Of a stretch of 12,623 nt of DNA, positions 1 through 7,269 are shown piece after piece. Both the position numbers and the translations under genes were made by a program. How positions within the stretch are numbered: position 1 is the stretch's first letter; the number at the start of each line of letters is the position of its first letter. This DNA comes from Actinobacteria bacterium UBA2236 (GTDB lineage Bacteria; Actinomycetota; Actinomycetes; Nanopelagicales; Nanopelagicaceae): assembly GCA_002347935.1 (NCBI GenBank), contig DDYK01000045.1, positions 6,725 through 19,347 on the forward strand, in the 5' to 3' direction. The notes beneath the pieces are model-generated. The model saw only the letters and a program-made list of their open reading frames with translations. It was not told where the DNA came from and searched no databases.

Positions 1-1050
1 GTAGTTGGCGCAAAGATTAGAGATCTATTGAGTAATGAGGTAATTGAAGTCCGTGCAAAAGCCACGATTATGGCCTCAGGGGTTTGGAGTGATGAGCTCC
101 ATGAGAAATTTGGACTTAAAGCTGGTTATAAGGTTCGCATGTCGAAGGGCTCGCACATAGTGGTGCCCAAGAGCGCAATAAACTCTCAAAGTGGTGTAAT
201 TATTAAGACCGATGTTTCTGTGCTTTTCATTATCCCTTGGGGCGAGCAATGGATAGTTGGGACAACCGATACTGATTACCAAGAGAGCAAAGAAGAGCCA
301 CTGGCAAGTAGCGATGATGTTTCATACATAATTAATCAAGCAAATCGTGTCCTTGAGCCCAAACTAAGACGCGATCAAGTAGTTGGTGTATTTGCAGGCC
401 TTCGTCCACTTGTTTCAACTGATCCTGACTCACCAACAACTACATTATCTAGAGAGCATGTAGTTGATAGTCCTACACCTGGCTTTGTTTCAATCGCTGG
501 CGGTAAATACACCACATATCGCGTGATGTCAGAGGATGCTGTTGATGAGGCTGTAAATCACTTAAGGCGCATCGTTCCTGATTCAACAACTGAAAAACTT
601 GCCATCATTGGTGCTGAAGGTTATTCAGTATTGATAAATAAGATTCCAAAACTTGCTAAAGAGTATGGTCTATCTGAAGAAACCATCAGACATCTTCTTG
701 ATCGCTACGGATCTTTATTTGATGAAGTCTTAGCTCCAGCAAAAGAAGACACGTCACTGCTTGAGCCTCTAATTGAAGGCTTGCTATATATAAAAGCAGA
801 AGCGCTCTATGCCATTACCCATGAAGCAGCTCTAAGTATCGATGATTTGTTATCGAGAAGAACTCGTATTGCATTTGAAGCAAGTGATTCTGGGCTGAGT
901 ATTACTAACTATCTAGGCGAACTCCTTGGTAAGTATGTAGGGCTTGAAAAGAAAGAGATTGCCAAATCCATTAATGAGTATGAGCAGATAATCCTTCGTC
1001 AAAGGAAAAATTTAGAGAGAGCTACTCAGATAGAGAGTAAAGTAGGTTAA
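1..1050 (+). CDS. glpD: Glycerol-3-phosphate dehydrogenase GlpD, 3' part (5' end outside window)
   Basis: FAD-dependent, membrane-associated enzyme that oxidises glycerol-3-phosphate to dihydroxyacetone phosphate and passes electrons to quinone. The reading frame is open from base 1, and the first residues (VVGAKIRDLL) fit the middle of the family, so the TTG at 28 is not the start and the N-terminal FAD-binding Rossmann part lies upstream. About 349 residues are visible. Typical GlpD blocks are ATIMASGVWSD, the catalytic-domain segment WIVGTTDTDY, FAGLRPL and the FAD-proximal AGGKYTTYR near residue 170, followed by the helical C-terminal DAO_C domain to the end. The stop codon lies inside the TTAA shared with the stop of the convergent lysozyme gene. 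No canonical terminator follows it. The family assignment is secure. Upstream context is unknown. Confidence 0.95.
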   Translation, partial: VVGAKIRDLLSNEVIEVRAKATIMASGVWSDELHEKFGLKAGYKVRMSKGSHIVVPKSAINSQSGVIIKTDVSVLFIIPWGEQWIVGTTDTDYQESKEEPLASSDDVSYIINQANRVLEPKLRRDQVVGVFAGLRPLVSTDPDSPTTTLSREHVVDSPTPGFVSIAGGKYTTYRVMSEDAVDEAVNHLRRIVPDSTTEKLAIIGAEGYSVLINKIPKLAKEYGLSEETIRHLLDRYGSLFDEVLAPAKEDTSLLEPLIEGLLYIKAEALYAITHEAALSIDDLLSRRTRIAFEASDSGLSITNYLGELLGKYVGLEKKEIAKSINEYEQIILRQRKNLERATQIESKVG

Positions 1051-2666
1051 TTCTTAATTTGATTCTTGCAAGAATCAAAAGGCACTACTGGCTTACTTGG
1101 CTTTGGCGTTGGAGTAACAGCAACTTCCGGTCCTTGAATCAGATTAATTGATAAATCTTGGCGATTTTCTAAATGCGTTCCAGTTTGATCAACAAATGCG
1201 ACATATCCTTGCGTAAGACCTGCAGGAAGATTCCTTAGAGTTAGAGTCCAGATTCCAGCCCTATCTCGAACCGGGCTCTGCTCCACTTTAACAACTGGGC
1301 CCCCGCCCTCAACAGGACTTCTCCTAAAAGCTACGGTTCCAGTAACAACAGGCTCTCCGCTTGGGCGTTTAACTTCAACTTTAATCTTTACTGGTTTATC
1401 AGTACTACTTGCGTTAACGCTGGTGATAAGCAGAGTGGTCGGTTCCTTGACCGGCAGATAATCGCCAACAGCAGGGGTCCAGATACCTCTTGTTAATTGA
1501 AGGAATGAAGCGCTATCTCCTCTAAATACATTTAAATCAACCCTTGGTGATGGCACTCCATATTTCTCGCCAATTCCGCACGATGAATACTGCCAAATTT
1601 GCCAGAGCGATGAGCAGTTGGCAGTTGACCAAGAGTGAACAAAGCAGCCAAATTCCTTTCTCCCTGGCTCAGCAATTGGATCTGCAGGATTGATCCCGTA
1701 TTGTGCTTTCCATAGTGGATATTGGCGTAATTTTTCACTTCTCACCATAGCTTGCTCAAGAAATGTGGGATAAGAATAAAGAAATGGCTTACGGCCAGTT
1801 TTTTCATACATCGTTTCAAGCCAAGTTTCAGCCCAGAGCGTTACTACAGACTTTGGTGCATACTTAACGCAGCTGCCATTGGTAACTTGCACACAGTTAT
1901 ATTCCAAATCAAGTGCGTATGGCAGATCTCGCTCGGTATAGCCACCAAGGCTAGAGAGTCGCCACAACGCTTTTTGAGCTTGAGCTTTGGCATCAAGAAT
2001 TACGGAATCTTTATTGGTGGTATTAGGCAATATTGTGTAGTGGTAATAACCGGTATAGATACCAGCTGCTTGGGCTGCATCACGATCCATTAGAAGATAT
2101 TTAAGAGATAGTGCGTCAGCATCATCTCTTGTATCAGAGGCTTTAATCATTACAAATCTAATTCCTGCGTTATACATCTTTACAAAGTCGATCGGTTTAT
2201 CTTGCGGGTGTTGCCAGCGGCTGATATCTGTGCCATGAATCCGGCCCCCAGGACCGCTAAGTGAGATTAATTCATCAGGAGTAGAAATGGCTGGGTTCTG
2301 CTCAATCACAATTCGCTTTGTCTTTGTGGTGAGTGTTTTTCCTCCAATAATCACTTTTGCTCGATAAGTTGCATCGGCAGCAAGGGCAGTAGCCATGGCT
2401 TGAATCTTCCAAGCTCCACTTGGGGTTGATTTAGTTCTAAGTCGTGTATCGCTCCAAGTATTGCCAAGTTTTACATCAATTTTTACTACTGCATTTTTTA
2501 CCTTCGGCTTAATTACGCCATGAAAAGTTACCTTGTAATCAGGAAATGCAGGAGTCTGAGTTAAATTAAAAGATGAGGTTGTTGCGGCATGCGAAATAGG
2601 AGAACTTATATTGGCAAGAAGAGCCCAAATAAGAAGGAGCAGAGATATGCGGCGGGGAGAAATCAC
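1047..2666 (-). CDS. Secreted GH25-family lysozyme (muramidase) with flanking Ig-like domains
   Basis: Predicted peptidoglycan hydrolase that cleaves the MurNAc-GlcNAc bond outside the membrane. It is 539 aa. A signal peptide (basic RR, then a Leu-rich core) ends near SHA at 25-27. A beta-rich domain follows at about 35-122. The GH25 barrel spans about 143-390, with GTDISRWQ (Asp147), the catalytic pair DLE (Asp253 and Glu255), LYSYPTF (297-302), LWQIWQYSS and VDLNVF (Asp377). A second Ig-like domain covers about 408-515, and a Pro-rich tail ends in a Cys-containing segment. Paired cysteines in the catalytic domain suggest disulfides. The start is GTG, overlapping the upstream gene's stop as GTGA, which implies translational coupling. 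The 3' end overlaps glpD by 4 bases. Endogenous cell-wall remodelling is likelier than a phage role because no phage genes are present. Confidence 0.9.
   Translation of the reverse strand: MISPRRISLLLLIWALLANISSPISHAATTSSFNLTQTPAFPDYKVTFHGVIKPKVKNAVVKIDVKLGNTWSDTRLRTKSTPSGAWKIQAMATALAADATYRAKVIIGGKTLTTKTKRIVIEQNPAISTPDELISLSGPGGRIHGTDISRWQHPQDKPIDFVKMYNAGIRFVMIKASDTRDDADALSLKYLLMDRDAAQAAGIYTGYYHYTILPNTTNKDSVILDAKAQAQKALWRLSSLGGYTERDLPYALDLEYNCVQVTNGSCVKYAPKSVVTLWAETWLETMYEKTGRKPFLYSYPTFLEQAMVRSEKLRQYPLWKAQYGINPADPIAEPGRKEFGCFVHSWSTANCSSLWQIWQYSSCGIGEKYGVPSPRVDLNVFRGDSASFLQLTRGIWTPAVGDYLPVKEPTTLLITSVNASSTDKPVKIKVEVKRPSGEPVVTGTVAFRRSPVEGGGPVVKVEQSPVRDRAGIWTLTLRNLPAGLTQGYVAFVDQTGTHLENRQDLSINLIQGPEVAVTPTPKPSKPVVPFDSCKNQIKN
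1058..1079. repeat. Perfect 22-bp palindrome at the glpD/lysozyme convergent junction
   Basis: The half-site TTTGATTCTTG is followed directly by its exact reverse complement CAAGAATCAAA. As RNA from either strand it can fold into a 9-bp, AT-rich stem with a TGCA loop. It starts 8 bases after the glpD stop and lies within the last codons of the lysozyme gene (encoding the FDSCKNQ tail). Neither strand has a good T-run after it, so it is a weak candidate for a bidirectional terminator or RNA 3'-end stabiliser. A protein-binding site is also possible. Confidence 0.6.
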
Positions 2667-2923
2667 TCGGTAATTATGACGATACTTACTCCAAAAATCT
2701 CTTCTATTGCAGCTTCTAAGCAGTGGCGGTGAGAATCCTTTCTCACCTGAGCAAAGTTATGTGCTCCACTCAACTTCTCAGCATCAATAAAGGAGAGTTT
2801 AAGTTCATTGTTATTCAAGCTAACCAACCGAGCATCAAAGAATGCCAGCCATGCCACGCGATTTTCTCGCTCGAGATGATCCAATACTTCATTCCAGCGC
2901 GACTTTATCTCTGCTAATTCCAT
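2663..2923 (-). CDS. Stand-alone DnaX (Pol III gamma/tau) C-terminal-domain-like protein
   Basis: Small 86-aa soluble protein. Its whole length follows the pattern of the C-terminal domain found at the end of actinobacterial DnaX: an N-terminal helix with W and VLDHL (EIKSRWNEVLDHL), RVAWLAFFDARLV, then LKLSF and a final helix ending in an AIEEIFGV-type motif. No AAA+ ATPase part, Walker motif or zinc finger is present, so it is not a clamp-loader motor. It starts 9 bases after the membrane-protein stop, and its stop overlaps the lysozyme start (GTGA), so the three genes appear co-transcribed. No clear Shine-Dalgarno sequence precedes the ATG. The similarity is judged by eye against remembered family patterns. 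The function of a free copy is unknown; it may bind replication proteins or have been recruited elsewhere. Confidence 0.6.
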   Translation of the reverse strand: MELAEIKSRWNEVLDHLERENRVAWLAFFDARLVSLNNNELKLSFIDAEKLSGAHNFAQVRKDSHRHCLEAAIEEIFGVSIVIITE

Positions 2924-2932
2924 GGTTGCATG

Positions 2933-3178
2933 TTAATTAACGATTGCAAAGATTATTACGGCAATAGCAACCAACCAGGTGAGCACCTTCCCTACCGGAT
3001 GAATCAGTAATCTACGTCCAACCTTGAGGTATGAAAGAACAAAAATGATGACTCCAGTTCCGACGATAATCAAAGTTCGAAGCGCTAAATTGCTTTCACC
3101 GGATTGGTAGCGCAGGTTTATGAGTCCAATTGCAAATAGGGCATAAGCCACGAAACGCAGATACTGTAAGGATGACAT
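2933..3178 (-). CDS. Small three-helix membrane protein, unknown function
   Basis: 81-aa hydrophobic protein with three probable transmembrane helices: about residues 6-21 (LRFVAYALFAIGLIN), 34-51 (RTLIIVGTGVIIFVLSYL) and 64-80 (KVLTWLVAIAVIIFAIV), joined by a short polar loop and a KVGRRLL basic stretch. I do not recognise a family. I chose the ATG at 3178 because the frame-extending TTG at 3205 would add nine polar residues just before the first helix, and a GAGG motif lies about 11 bases before the ATG. It sits directly upstream of the DnaX-tail-like gene on the same strand and probably heads that three-gene unit. Its start is 66 bases after the ABC ATPase stop, so read-through from the phosphonate operon is possible. 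Confidence 0.65.
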   Translation of the reverse strand: MSSLQYLRFVAYALFAIGLINLRYQSGESNLALRTLIIVGTGVIIFVLSYLKVGRRLLIHPVGKVLTWLVAIAVIIFAIVN

Positions 3179-3244
3179 CAGGGCACAGTCCTCATGTCGC
3201 GACAATAACAGTTTGTTTCTGCAAAAGTCGCAGGGTTGAGCTCG

Positions 3245-4279
3245 CTAAGAGACCAGAACCTCGTTTGCTGAGATTTTCACCTGTACTTTGGCGCCTGGAA
3301 TGAGCTCACTTGACTCCTCGCTCGGAACAAGAGCTTGGATCAAGGTGCCGTCAAGAGTCTTGCAGAGAATTCGCGAAGATGCTCCGAGGAATGATCGAGT
3401 AACTACTACTGCGTTGGATGAATTTTCCTTGGCCACCACCGTTATGGATTCGGGTCGAACTAGCGCACTGGTTGCACCTTGATGCCCTGACGAATTCTTA
3501 ACCTTGAAGTCCGAACCCAGAATAGAAACCGATTTCCCATTTTGGTATCCCGGGATGTAATTCATAACCCCCACAAACCCAGCAACAAATTCGGTAGCTG
3601 GATTGTTGTATAGAGAATCGGGAGATGCAATCTGCTCTAGCTTGCCGTGGCTCATCACGCCCACTCGGTCAGAGATTGCCATCGCCTCTTCCTGATCATG
3701 AGTTACAAAAAGCGCGGTGGTTCCCAGTGATAACTGGAGTCTTCTGATCTCCTCTCGAAGATTCGAGCGCACCTGGGCATCGAGCGCCGATAGTGGTTCA
3801 TCCAAAAGCAAGATTTCAGGTTCAAAGGCAAGGGCGCGGGCCAGTGCAACGCGTTGCTGTTGTCCGCCCGATAATTGATGAGGAAATCTCTTATGTTGAG
3901 TGTTTAACCCCACGAGCTCCAAGAGTTCTCCAGCTTTCTTTTGGCGGTCCCTCTTATTGACCTTGCGCATCTGTAAACCAAATGCCACGTTCTCTTCGAC
4001 TGAGAGATTGGGAAACAGTGAATAGGCTTGGAACACCATCCCCATATTGCGCAGATGAGCAGGAAGGTTAGTGATATCCCGACCACCGAGTTTCACGGCC
4101 CCCGAATCTTGCCGCTCCAAGCCAGCAACCACCCGAAGAGCCGTGGTCTTGCCGCAACCCGACGGACCTAGAAGTGCTACTAATTCGCCAACTTTTACCT
4201 CCAAATCAAAGTTGTCCAGGGCATGTACCGCACCGAATCTCTTTGAGATCGACTGCAAAATCAAATTTTCTTTAGACAT
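3245..4279 (-). CDS. ABC transporter ATP-binding protein (PotA/PhnT-like), phosphonate locus
   Basis: Cytoplasmic ATPase (344 aa) powering the importer formed with the two adjacent permeases and the binding protein. The nucleotide-binding domain has Walker A GPSGCGKT (38-45), Q-loop Gln84, signature LSGGQ (136-140), Walker B ILLLDE (156-161) and H-loop His194 in VTHD. A TOBE-like domain follows (about 270-344; ALVRPES), as in the polyamine, iron and 2-aminoethylphosphonate importer class. The ATG at 4279 is chosen because AAGGAG lies 8 bases upstream and the codon shares one base with the permease stop (TGATG). The longer open frame to 4549 is only permease sequence read in another frame. Substrate is inferred from the neighbouring phosphonate enzymes; the ATPase itself does not show it. 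Confidence 0.92.
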   Translation of the reverse strand: MSKENLILQSISKRFGAVHALDNFDLEVKVGELVALLGPSGCGKTTALRVVAGLERQDSGAVKLGGRDITNLPAHLRNMGMVFQAYSLFPNLSVEENVAFGLQMRKVNKRDRQKKAGELLELVGLNTQHKRFPHQLSGGQQQRVALARALAFEPEILLLDEPLSALDAQVRSNLREEIRRLQLSLGTTALFVTHDQEEAMAISDRVGVMSHGKLEQIASPDSLYNNPATEFVAGFVGVMNYIPGYQNGKSVSILGSDFKVKNSSGHQGATSALVRPESITVVAKENSSNAVVVTRSFLGASSRILCKTLDGTLIQALVPSEESSELIPGAKVQVKISANEVLVS

Positions 4280-5049
4280 CAGTTTGACTCCTTTATTTCC
4301 TTTTCTGGGGTTAATAGCGCTACCAGACTGATTAATACGAAGGGAACGAGTAAGGCAATCATCGAGATCGCAATTGCCCCCAAGAGATTGTCTTGAGCAA
4401 CGTAAGTAACCCAGGTTGGAAAGGTATCCCAATGCAATAGCACGGTCATGGTGAACTCGCCAATGGATAGCGCAAAGGTGAGTGCGATAGTTGCAGTAAC
4501 GGCACTTCTTATTACGGGAAGAATCACAATCACAATTGCCCTGAGCCAACTCGCTCCTGCACTACGTGCGGCTTCACTCAATGTCTTAAGGGGAATTGCT
4601 TTGAGCCCGATATCCAGAGCGCGATATGCATATGGCAGCGCGAGGATGAAATATAAGAAAGGCAGTTCCATCACCGAACTCTGTATGAACTCGGGAAATG
4701 AGATTTGAGCTCCAACAGCAAAAGCAACAACGGGAATGACCAAAGGAAGCAGTGATAGCCCATCAATGAGCTCTCTCAATTTCGAATTACTCAAATGAAT
4801 CCAAGTCAACGTGGGAACTAAAATCACGAGTGTGATGAGAACGGTTACCGCAGATAACCAGGTGGAACGGATTAAGTAGTAAGAGAAGTCTTCTTCACGT
4901 ACTGCCCAGAGATAATTCTGAAGTCCATACCCACCCTCCAGACCCCTCCGAATCGAATATTCGAATGCTGATCCCATCGGAATAACGACAAAAGCCCCGA
5001 AAAGTAAGAGGGTGATTATCAGCGGAAGGTTGAGTTTCCCCAGTTTCAT
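4279..5049 (-). CDS. ABC transporter permease (second), 2-AEP-type importer
   Basis: Inner-membrane subunit of 256 aa with about six hydrophobic segments, the first at residues 8-27. The EAA loop, where the ATPase docks, is SEAARSAGASWLRAIVIVILP at about 158-178, with the conserved Glu-Ala-Ala and Gly. The family is the PotC/PhnV-like binding-protein-dependent permeases. I used the ATG at 5049, which overlaps the previous permease's TGA as ATGA, has GGTGG about 9 bases upstream and places the first helix at the N-terminus. Upstream in-frame sequence to 5373 is off-frame coding sequence of the first permease. Tight overlaps on both sides show one translation-coupled unit. Confidence 0.9.
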   Translation of the reverse strand: MKLGKLNLPLIITLLLFGAFVVIPMGSAFEYSIRRGLEGGYGLQNYLWAVREEDFSYYLIRSTWLSAVTVLITLVILVPTLTWIHLSNSKLRELIDGLSLLPLVIPVVAFAVGAQISFPEFIQSSVMELPFLYFILALPYAYRALDIGLKAIPLKTLSEAARSAGASWLRAIVIVILPVIRSAVTATIALTFALSIGEFTMTVLLHWDTFPTWVTYVAQDNLLGAIAISMIALLVPFVLISLVALLTPEKEIKESN

Positions 5050-5927
5050 CGAGTTTGCCACCGTGCTACTCGACGTTGGATCAGGAGGTAGGGGATAACA
5101 GCACAAGCAGAGATTACAATCATCACTACGCCGAGGGCTTTTCCAAGGTTTAGTTGAGCTGCAGAGACATTTCCATCCAGCAAACCGCCAATCTGAAGCG
5201 GCGTCAGAGGAACATTTCCGACAGTGAGTGCGTTCGCGGTTGCATAAGCGGAAAAACCACTTGCGAAGAGCAAGAGGAAAGAAGCCAGAAAACTGGGCAA
5301 GAGCAACGGAATTCCGATTCGCAGCCAATATTGAAGATTGTTTGCACCGAGATTTGTTGCAGCTTCTACCCATTCCCGACGTAACGAGCTGATTGCAGGT
5401 GAAAAGACAATGATCATCAGCGGTAGTTGGAAATACAGATAGACGATGAGAAGTCCCGTGAAAGTTCCAAGCGAGAAACTATTGGCGTACAAATCGATTC
5501 CAACAGCTTTGAGCGCTTGAGTAAGAAAACCTTGGATACCAAGCGCCGAAGTGAACATAAAGGCTAGCGGTACTCCGCCAGTGTTTGCCAAGACTCCATT
5601 CATTGAGGAAATCGTTCGCTTCAATCTTGATGAGCCACGAGTTTCTATGAAGTAAGCAGCCACAGCGCCGGGAATCGCGGTAATGGCAGCAGATAGCAAA
5701 CCCAATTTTATGCTATTAACAAATCCTGAATTGTAAGGCTTTTCAAAAGCAGTCTGAAAATTTCCCAGCGTGAACGTATTCTCATTTGACATGAATGATA
5801 CGTAAATTAGACGAGAGATGGGAAAGAGAAAGAAAAATCCGAAAATAAGGAGAAACGGTAACGCGGGCAGGATTGATGAAGGCGAAATAGGAAACGAGGC
5901 GCCCTTACGGACGCCTCGTTTCTCCAT
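5046..5927 (-). CDS. ABC transporter permease (first), 2-AEP-type importer
   Basis: Inner-membrane subunit, 293 aa, PotB/PhnU-like. The first helix is at about 19-43 (PALPFLLIFGFFFLFP), with further helices after it. The EAA loop is EWVEAATNLGANNLQYWLRI at about 185-204, followed by the usual IPLLLPS. It is a separate half-size permease and not the fused double permease seen in some phosphonate systems. The start is 21 bases after the binding-protein stop. The ATG at 5927 lacks a clear Shine-Dalgarno sequence, and a strong hairpin occupies codons 3-12. No canonical downstream start preserves the first helix, so the ATG is retained. The hairpin probably lowers permease expression relative to the binding protein. 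Confidence 0.88.
   Translation of the reverse strand: MEKRGVRKGASFPISPSSILPALPFLLIFGFFFLFPISRLIYVSFMSNENTFTLGNFQTAFEKPYNSGFVNSIKLGLLSAAITAIPGAVAAYFIETRGSSRLKRTISSMNGVLANTGGVPLAFMFTSALGIQGFLTQALKAVGIDLYANSFSLGTFTGLLIVYLYFQLPLMIIVFSPAISSLRREWVEAATNLGANNLQYWLRIGIPLLLPSFLASFLLLFASGFSAYATANALTVGNVPLTPLQIGGLLDGNVSAAQLNLGKALGVVMIVISACAVIPYLLIQRRVARWQTR
5891..5922 (-). promoter_or_regulatory. Strong RNA hairpin in the start of the first permease gene (attenuator or mRNA stabiliser)
   Basis: On the minus-strand mRNA the arms GAAACGAGGCGTCC and GGGCGCCTCGTTTC pair over 14 bp (one G-U) around a GTAA loop, which is a GNRA tetraloop. It begins five bases after the A of the permease ATG and follows the binding-protein stop by about 26 bases. 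Only a weak T-rich run (CTATTT) follows, so it is not a full terminator. Hairpins after binding-protein genes are a known way to keep that transcript more abundant than the permeases. Here the hairpin is unusual in lying inside the next coding sequence. Confidence 0.7.
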
Positions 5928-5948
5928 GATGTTCAGAGACTTATTTTC

Positions 5949-7154
5949 TTACAGTGAAGCCCACGCTGCGATTATCTGTTCACGCGCAGAGAGAACATCA
6001 GAGATCTTTGGTGGACCTACGATCTTCGCTCCAGCTGGGACTTCAAAGTCGAGCAACGATGGAAGGAGCAAGCCCTTCTTCTTCATCGCCGCAGACATAA
6101 TTGGATCTGCTCCTGATTGCTGGAAGTAATTCTGACCACCCTGCAACATTGCGAAAAGTTTAGAGCCGGGAAGTTTGATATCGGCTGCTGTTATTTCAGC
6201 AGCGACTTTGCCTTTGTTCTGTGAATACAAGAACTCTTGCCACAAACGAGCATTTGCGCAGTTTGGAGATTTTGCGTTTATTGCATTGATATATGGCGGA
6301 GCTTGGAGGACATAATCAGTTGGGTAGGCAAACTTGAGATTGAGGCCAGCAGCTTTAGCCGCAGGGACGATACCAAGAGCGTTGAAATCCCACATGAAAC
6401 CAACTTTGGCGGCACCTGAGACAAGGTTGGCAGAGTTAACTTTCACTAAAGGAGCCTGCGCCTTTGCTGCTTTGTATACTTCCAATCCTTTTGAAACATC
6501 GGCCAAATTGCCTTGACCACCATTTCCGATGCTGGCTGCTAAGACTGACATGAAGGCTTGATTAGACGAGGTTGGATCACCTGTAATTCCGATGACGCCC
6601 TTGAAATCTGGTTTGGTGAAATCTGTGGCCTTGGTTGGAACCGTTGTTAGCGCAGTGTTGTAGACGATGGCGAGCTTGCCACCGTAATTTCCGTACCAGT
6701 AACCATTTGAATCTTTTGCTGCTGCAGGAATGTCATTCCAATTAATAACTTTATATGGAGCCGATAGTGGCTTTGCTCCTGGCGGGGTTAGCTGCGTGAC
6801 TACGAGTGGTCCGATGTCAATGGAATCAGGTTGCTTTGATTTCGGAGCGTTCTTCATAGTGTCAATCTCATACTGCGAGGATCCATCTGGATTATCCACA
6901 GTAATTCTTACGCCAAATGCTTTTTCGTAGGCATCCATCATCGGACCGTAATTCGCCCAGTCGCGAGGCAGGGTAATGAGGTTTATCCGACCCTCTTTTT
7001 TGGCAGCTGCAACGAGCTTGTCCATTCCGCCTGCTTCGGTGATGTTTTTCGCCTGACAGATATTCACCGCAGCCTGTGCAGTTGATGACACTCCTAATAC
7101 TCCGGAGAGAATTAGGCTCGTGCTAGCAACGGCAACTAAAGATTTCTTTATCAT
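5949..7154 (-). CDS. ABC transporter substrate-binding protein, putative 2-aminoethylphosphonate (PhnS-like)
   Basis: Exported solute-binding protein, 401 aa, that would capture the substrate outside the membrane and deliver it to the two permeases. The signal peptide has KK, a hydrophobic core and a Sec-type AQA site at 26-28. There is no lipobox cysteine, which is notable for a Gram-positive lineage, where binding proteins are normally lipid-anchored. The mature part has the type-II periplasmic-binding fold pattern of the Fe3+/spermidine/AEP group (KLVAAAKKEGRINLITLP near 46-63, YGNYGGKLAIVYNT, and VGFMWDFNAL). AAGGAAG lies close before the ATG, giving a good ribosome binding site. It follows the HAD gene by 115 bases, enough for its own promoter. 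AEP specificity is inferred from context. Confidence 0.88.
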   Translation of the reverse strand: MIKKSLVAVASTSLILSGVLGVSSTAQAAVNICQAKNITEAGGMDKLVAAAKKEGRINLITLPRDWANYGPMMDAYEKAFGVRITVDNPDGSSQYEIDTMKNAPKSKQPDSIDIGPLVVTQLTPPGAKPLSAPYKVINWNDIPAAAKDSNGYWYGNYGGKLAIVYNTALTTVPTKATDFTKPDFKGVIGITGDPTSSNQAFMSVLAASIGNGGQGNLADVSKGLEVYKAAKAQAPLVKVNSANLVSGAAKVGFMWDFNALGIVPAAKAAGLNLKFAYPTDYVLQAPPYINAINAKSPNCANARLWQEFLYSQNKGKVAAEITAADIKLPGSKLFAMLQGGQNYFQQSGADPIMSAAMKKKGLLLPSLLDFEVPAGAKIVGPPKISDVLSAREQIIAAWASL

Positions 7155-7201
7155 TCTCTACTTCCTTTCTAAGGTTGGAGGGGGAGTCTTGGGAGAGATT
7201 T

Positions 7202-7244
7202 CAAATTTTGAGAATACAAGTGGTGGCGAGTTCCTGAAATTTTC
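7202..7244. promoter_or_regulatory. Pair of AT palindromes upstream of the binding-protein gene, possible operator
   Basis: Two related 9-bp near-palindromes, CAAATTTTG (7202-7210) and GAAATTTTC (7236-7244), lie 34 bases apart centre to centre in the 115-base gap between the HAD and binding-protein genes. The first extends to the 11-bp TCAAATTTTGA (7201-7211). About three helical turns of spacing would suit a dimeric regulator contacting one DNA face. AT-rich palindromes arise easily by chance, so this is only a candidate. I found no convincing -35/-10 pair. Confidence 0.3.
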
Positions 7245-7269
7245 CGTAATAAAGAAATAACTTAAAGTT

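Noticed and set aside
1752..2093. 113-codon plus-strand open frame
   Set aside because: It lies wholly antisense within the GH25 catalytic domain, which is clearly coding on the other strand.
3195..3204. TGTCGCGACA palindrome upstream of the small membrane protein
   Set aside because: It is a ten-base palindrome with no second copy and no promoter elements around it; too likely by chance.
4280..4549. N-terminal extension of the ABC ATPase reading frame
   Set aside because: The sequence is Cys/Arg-rich and non-homologous, overlaps the permease in another frame, and a well-placed AAGGAG precedes the ATG at 4279.
5050..5373. N-terminal extension of the second permease frame
   Set aside because: It reads the first permease gene out of frame. 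The ATGA overlap at 5046-5049 gives a natural coupled start.
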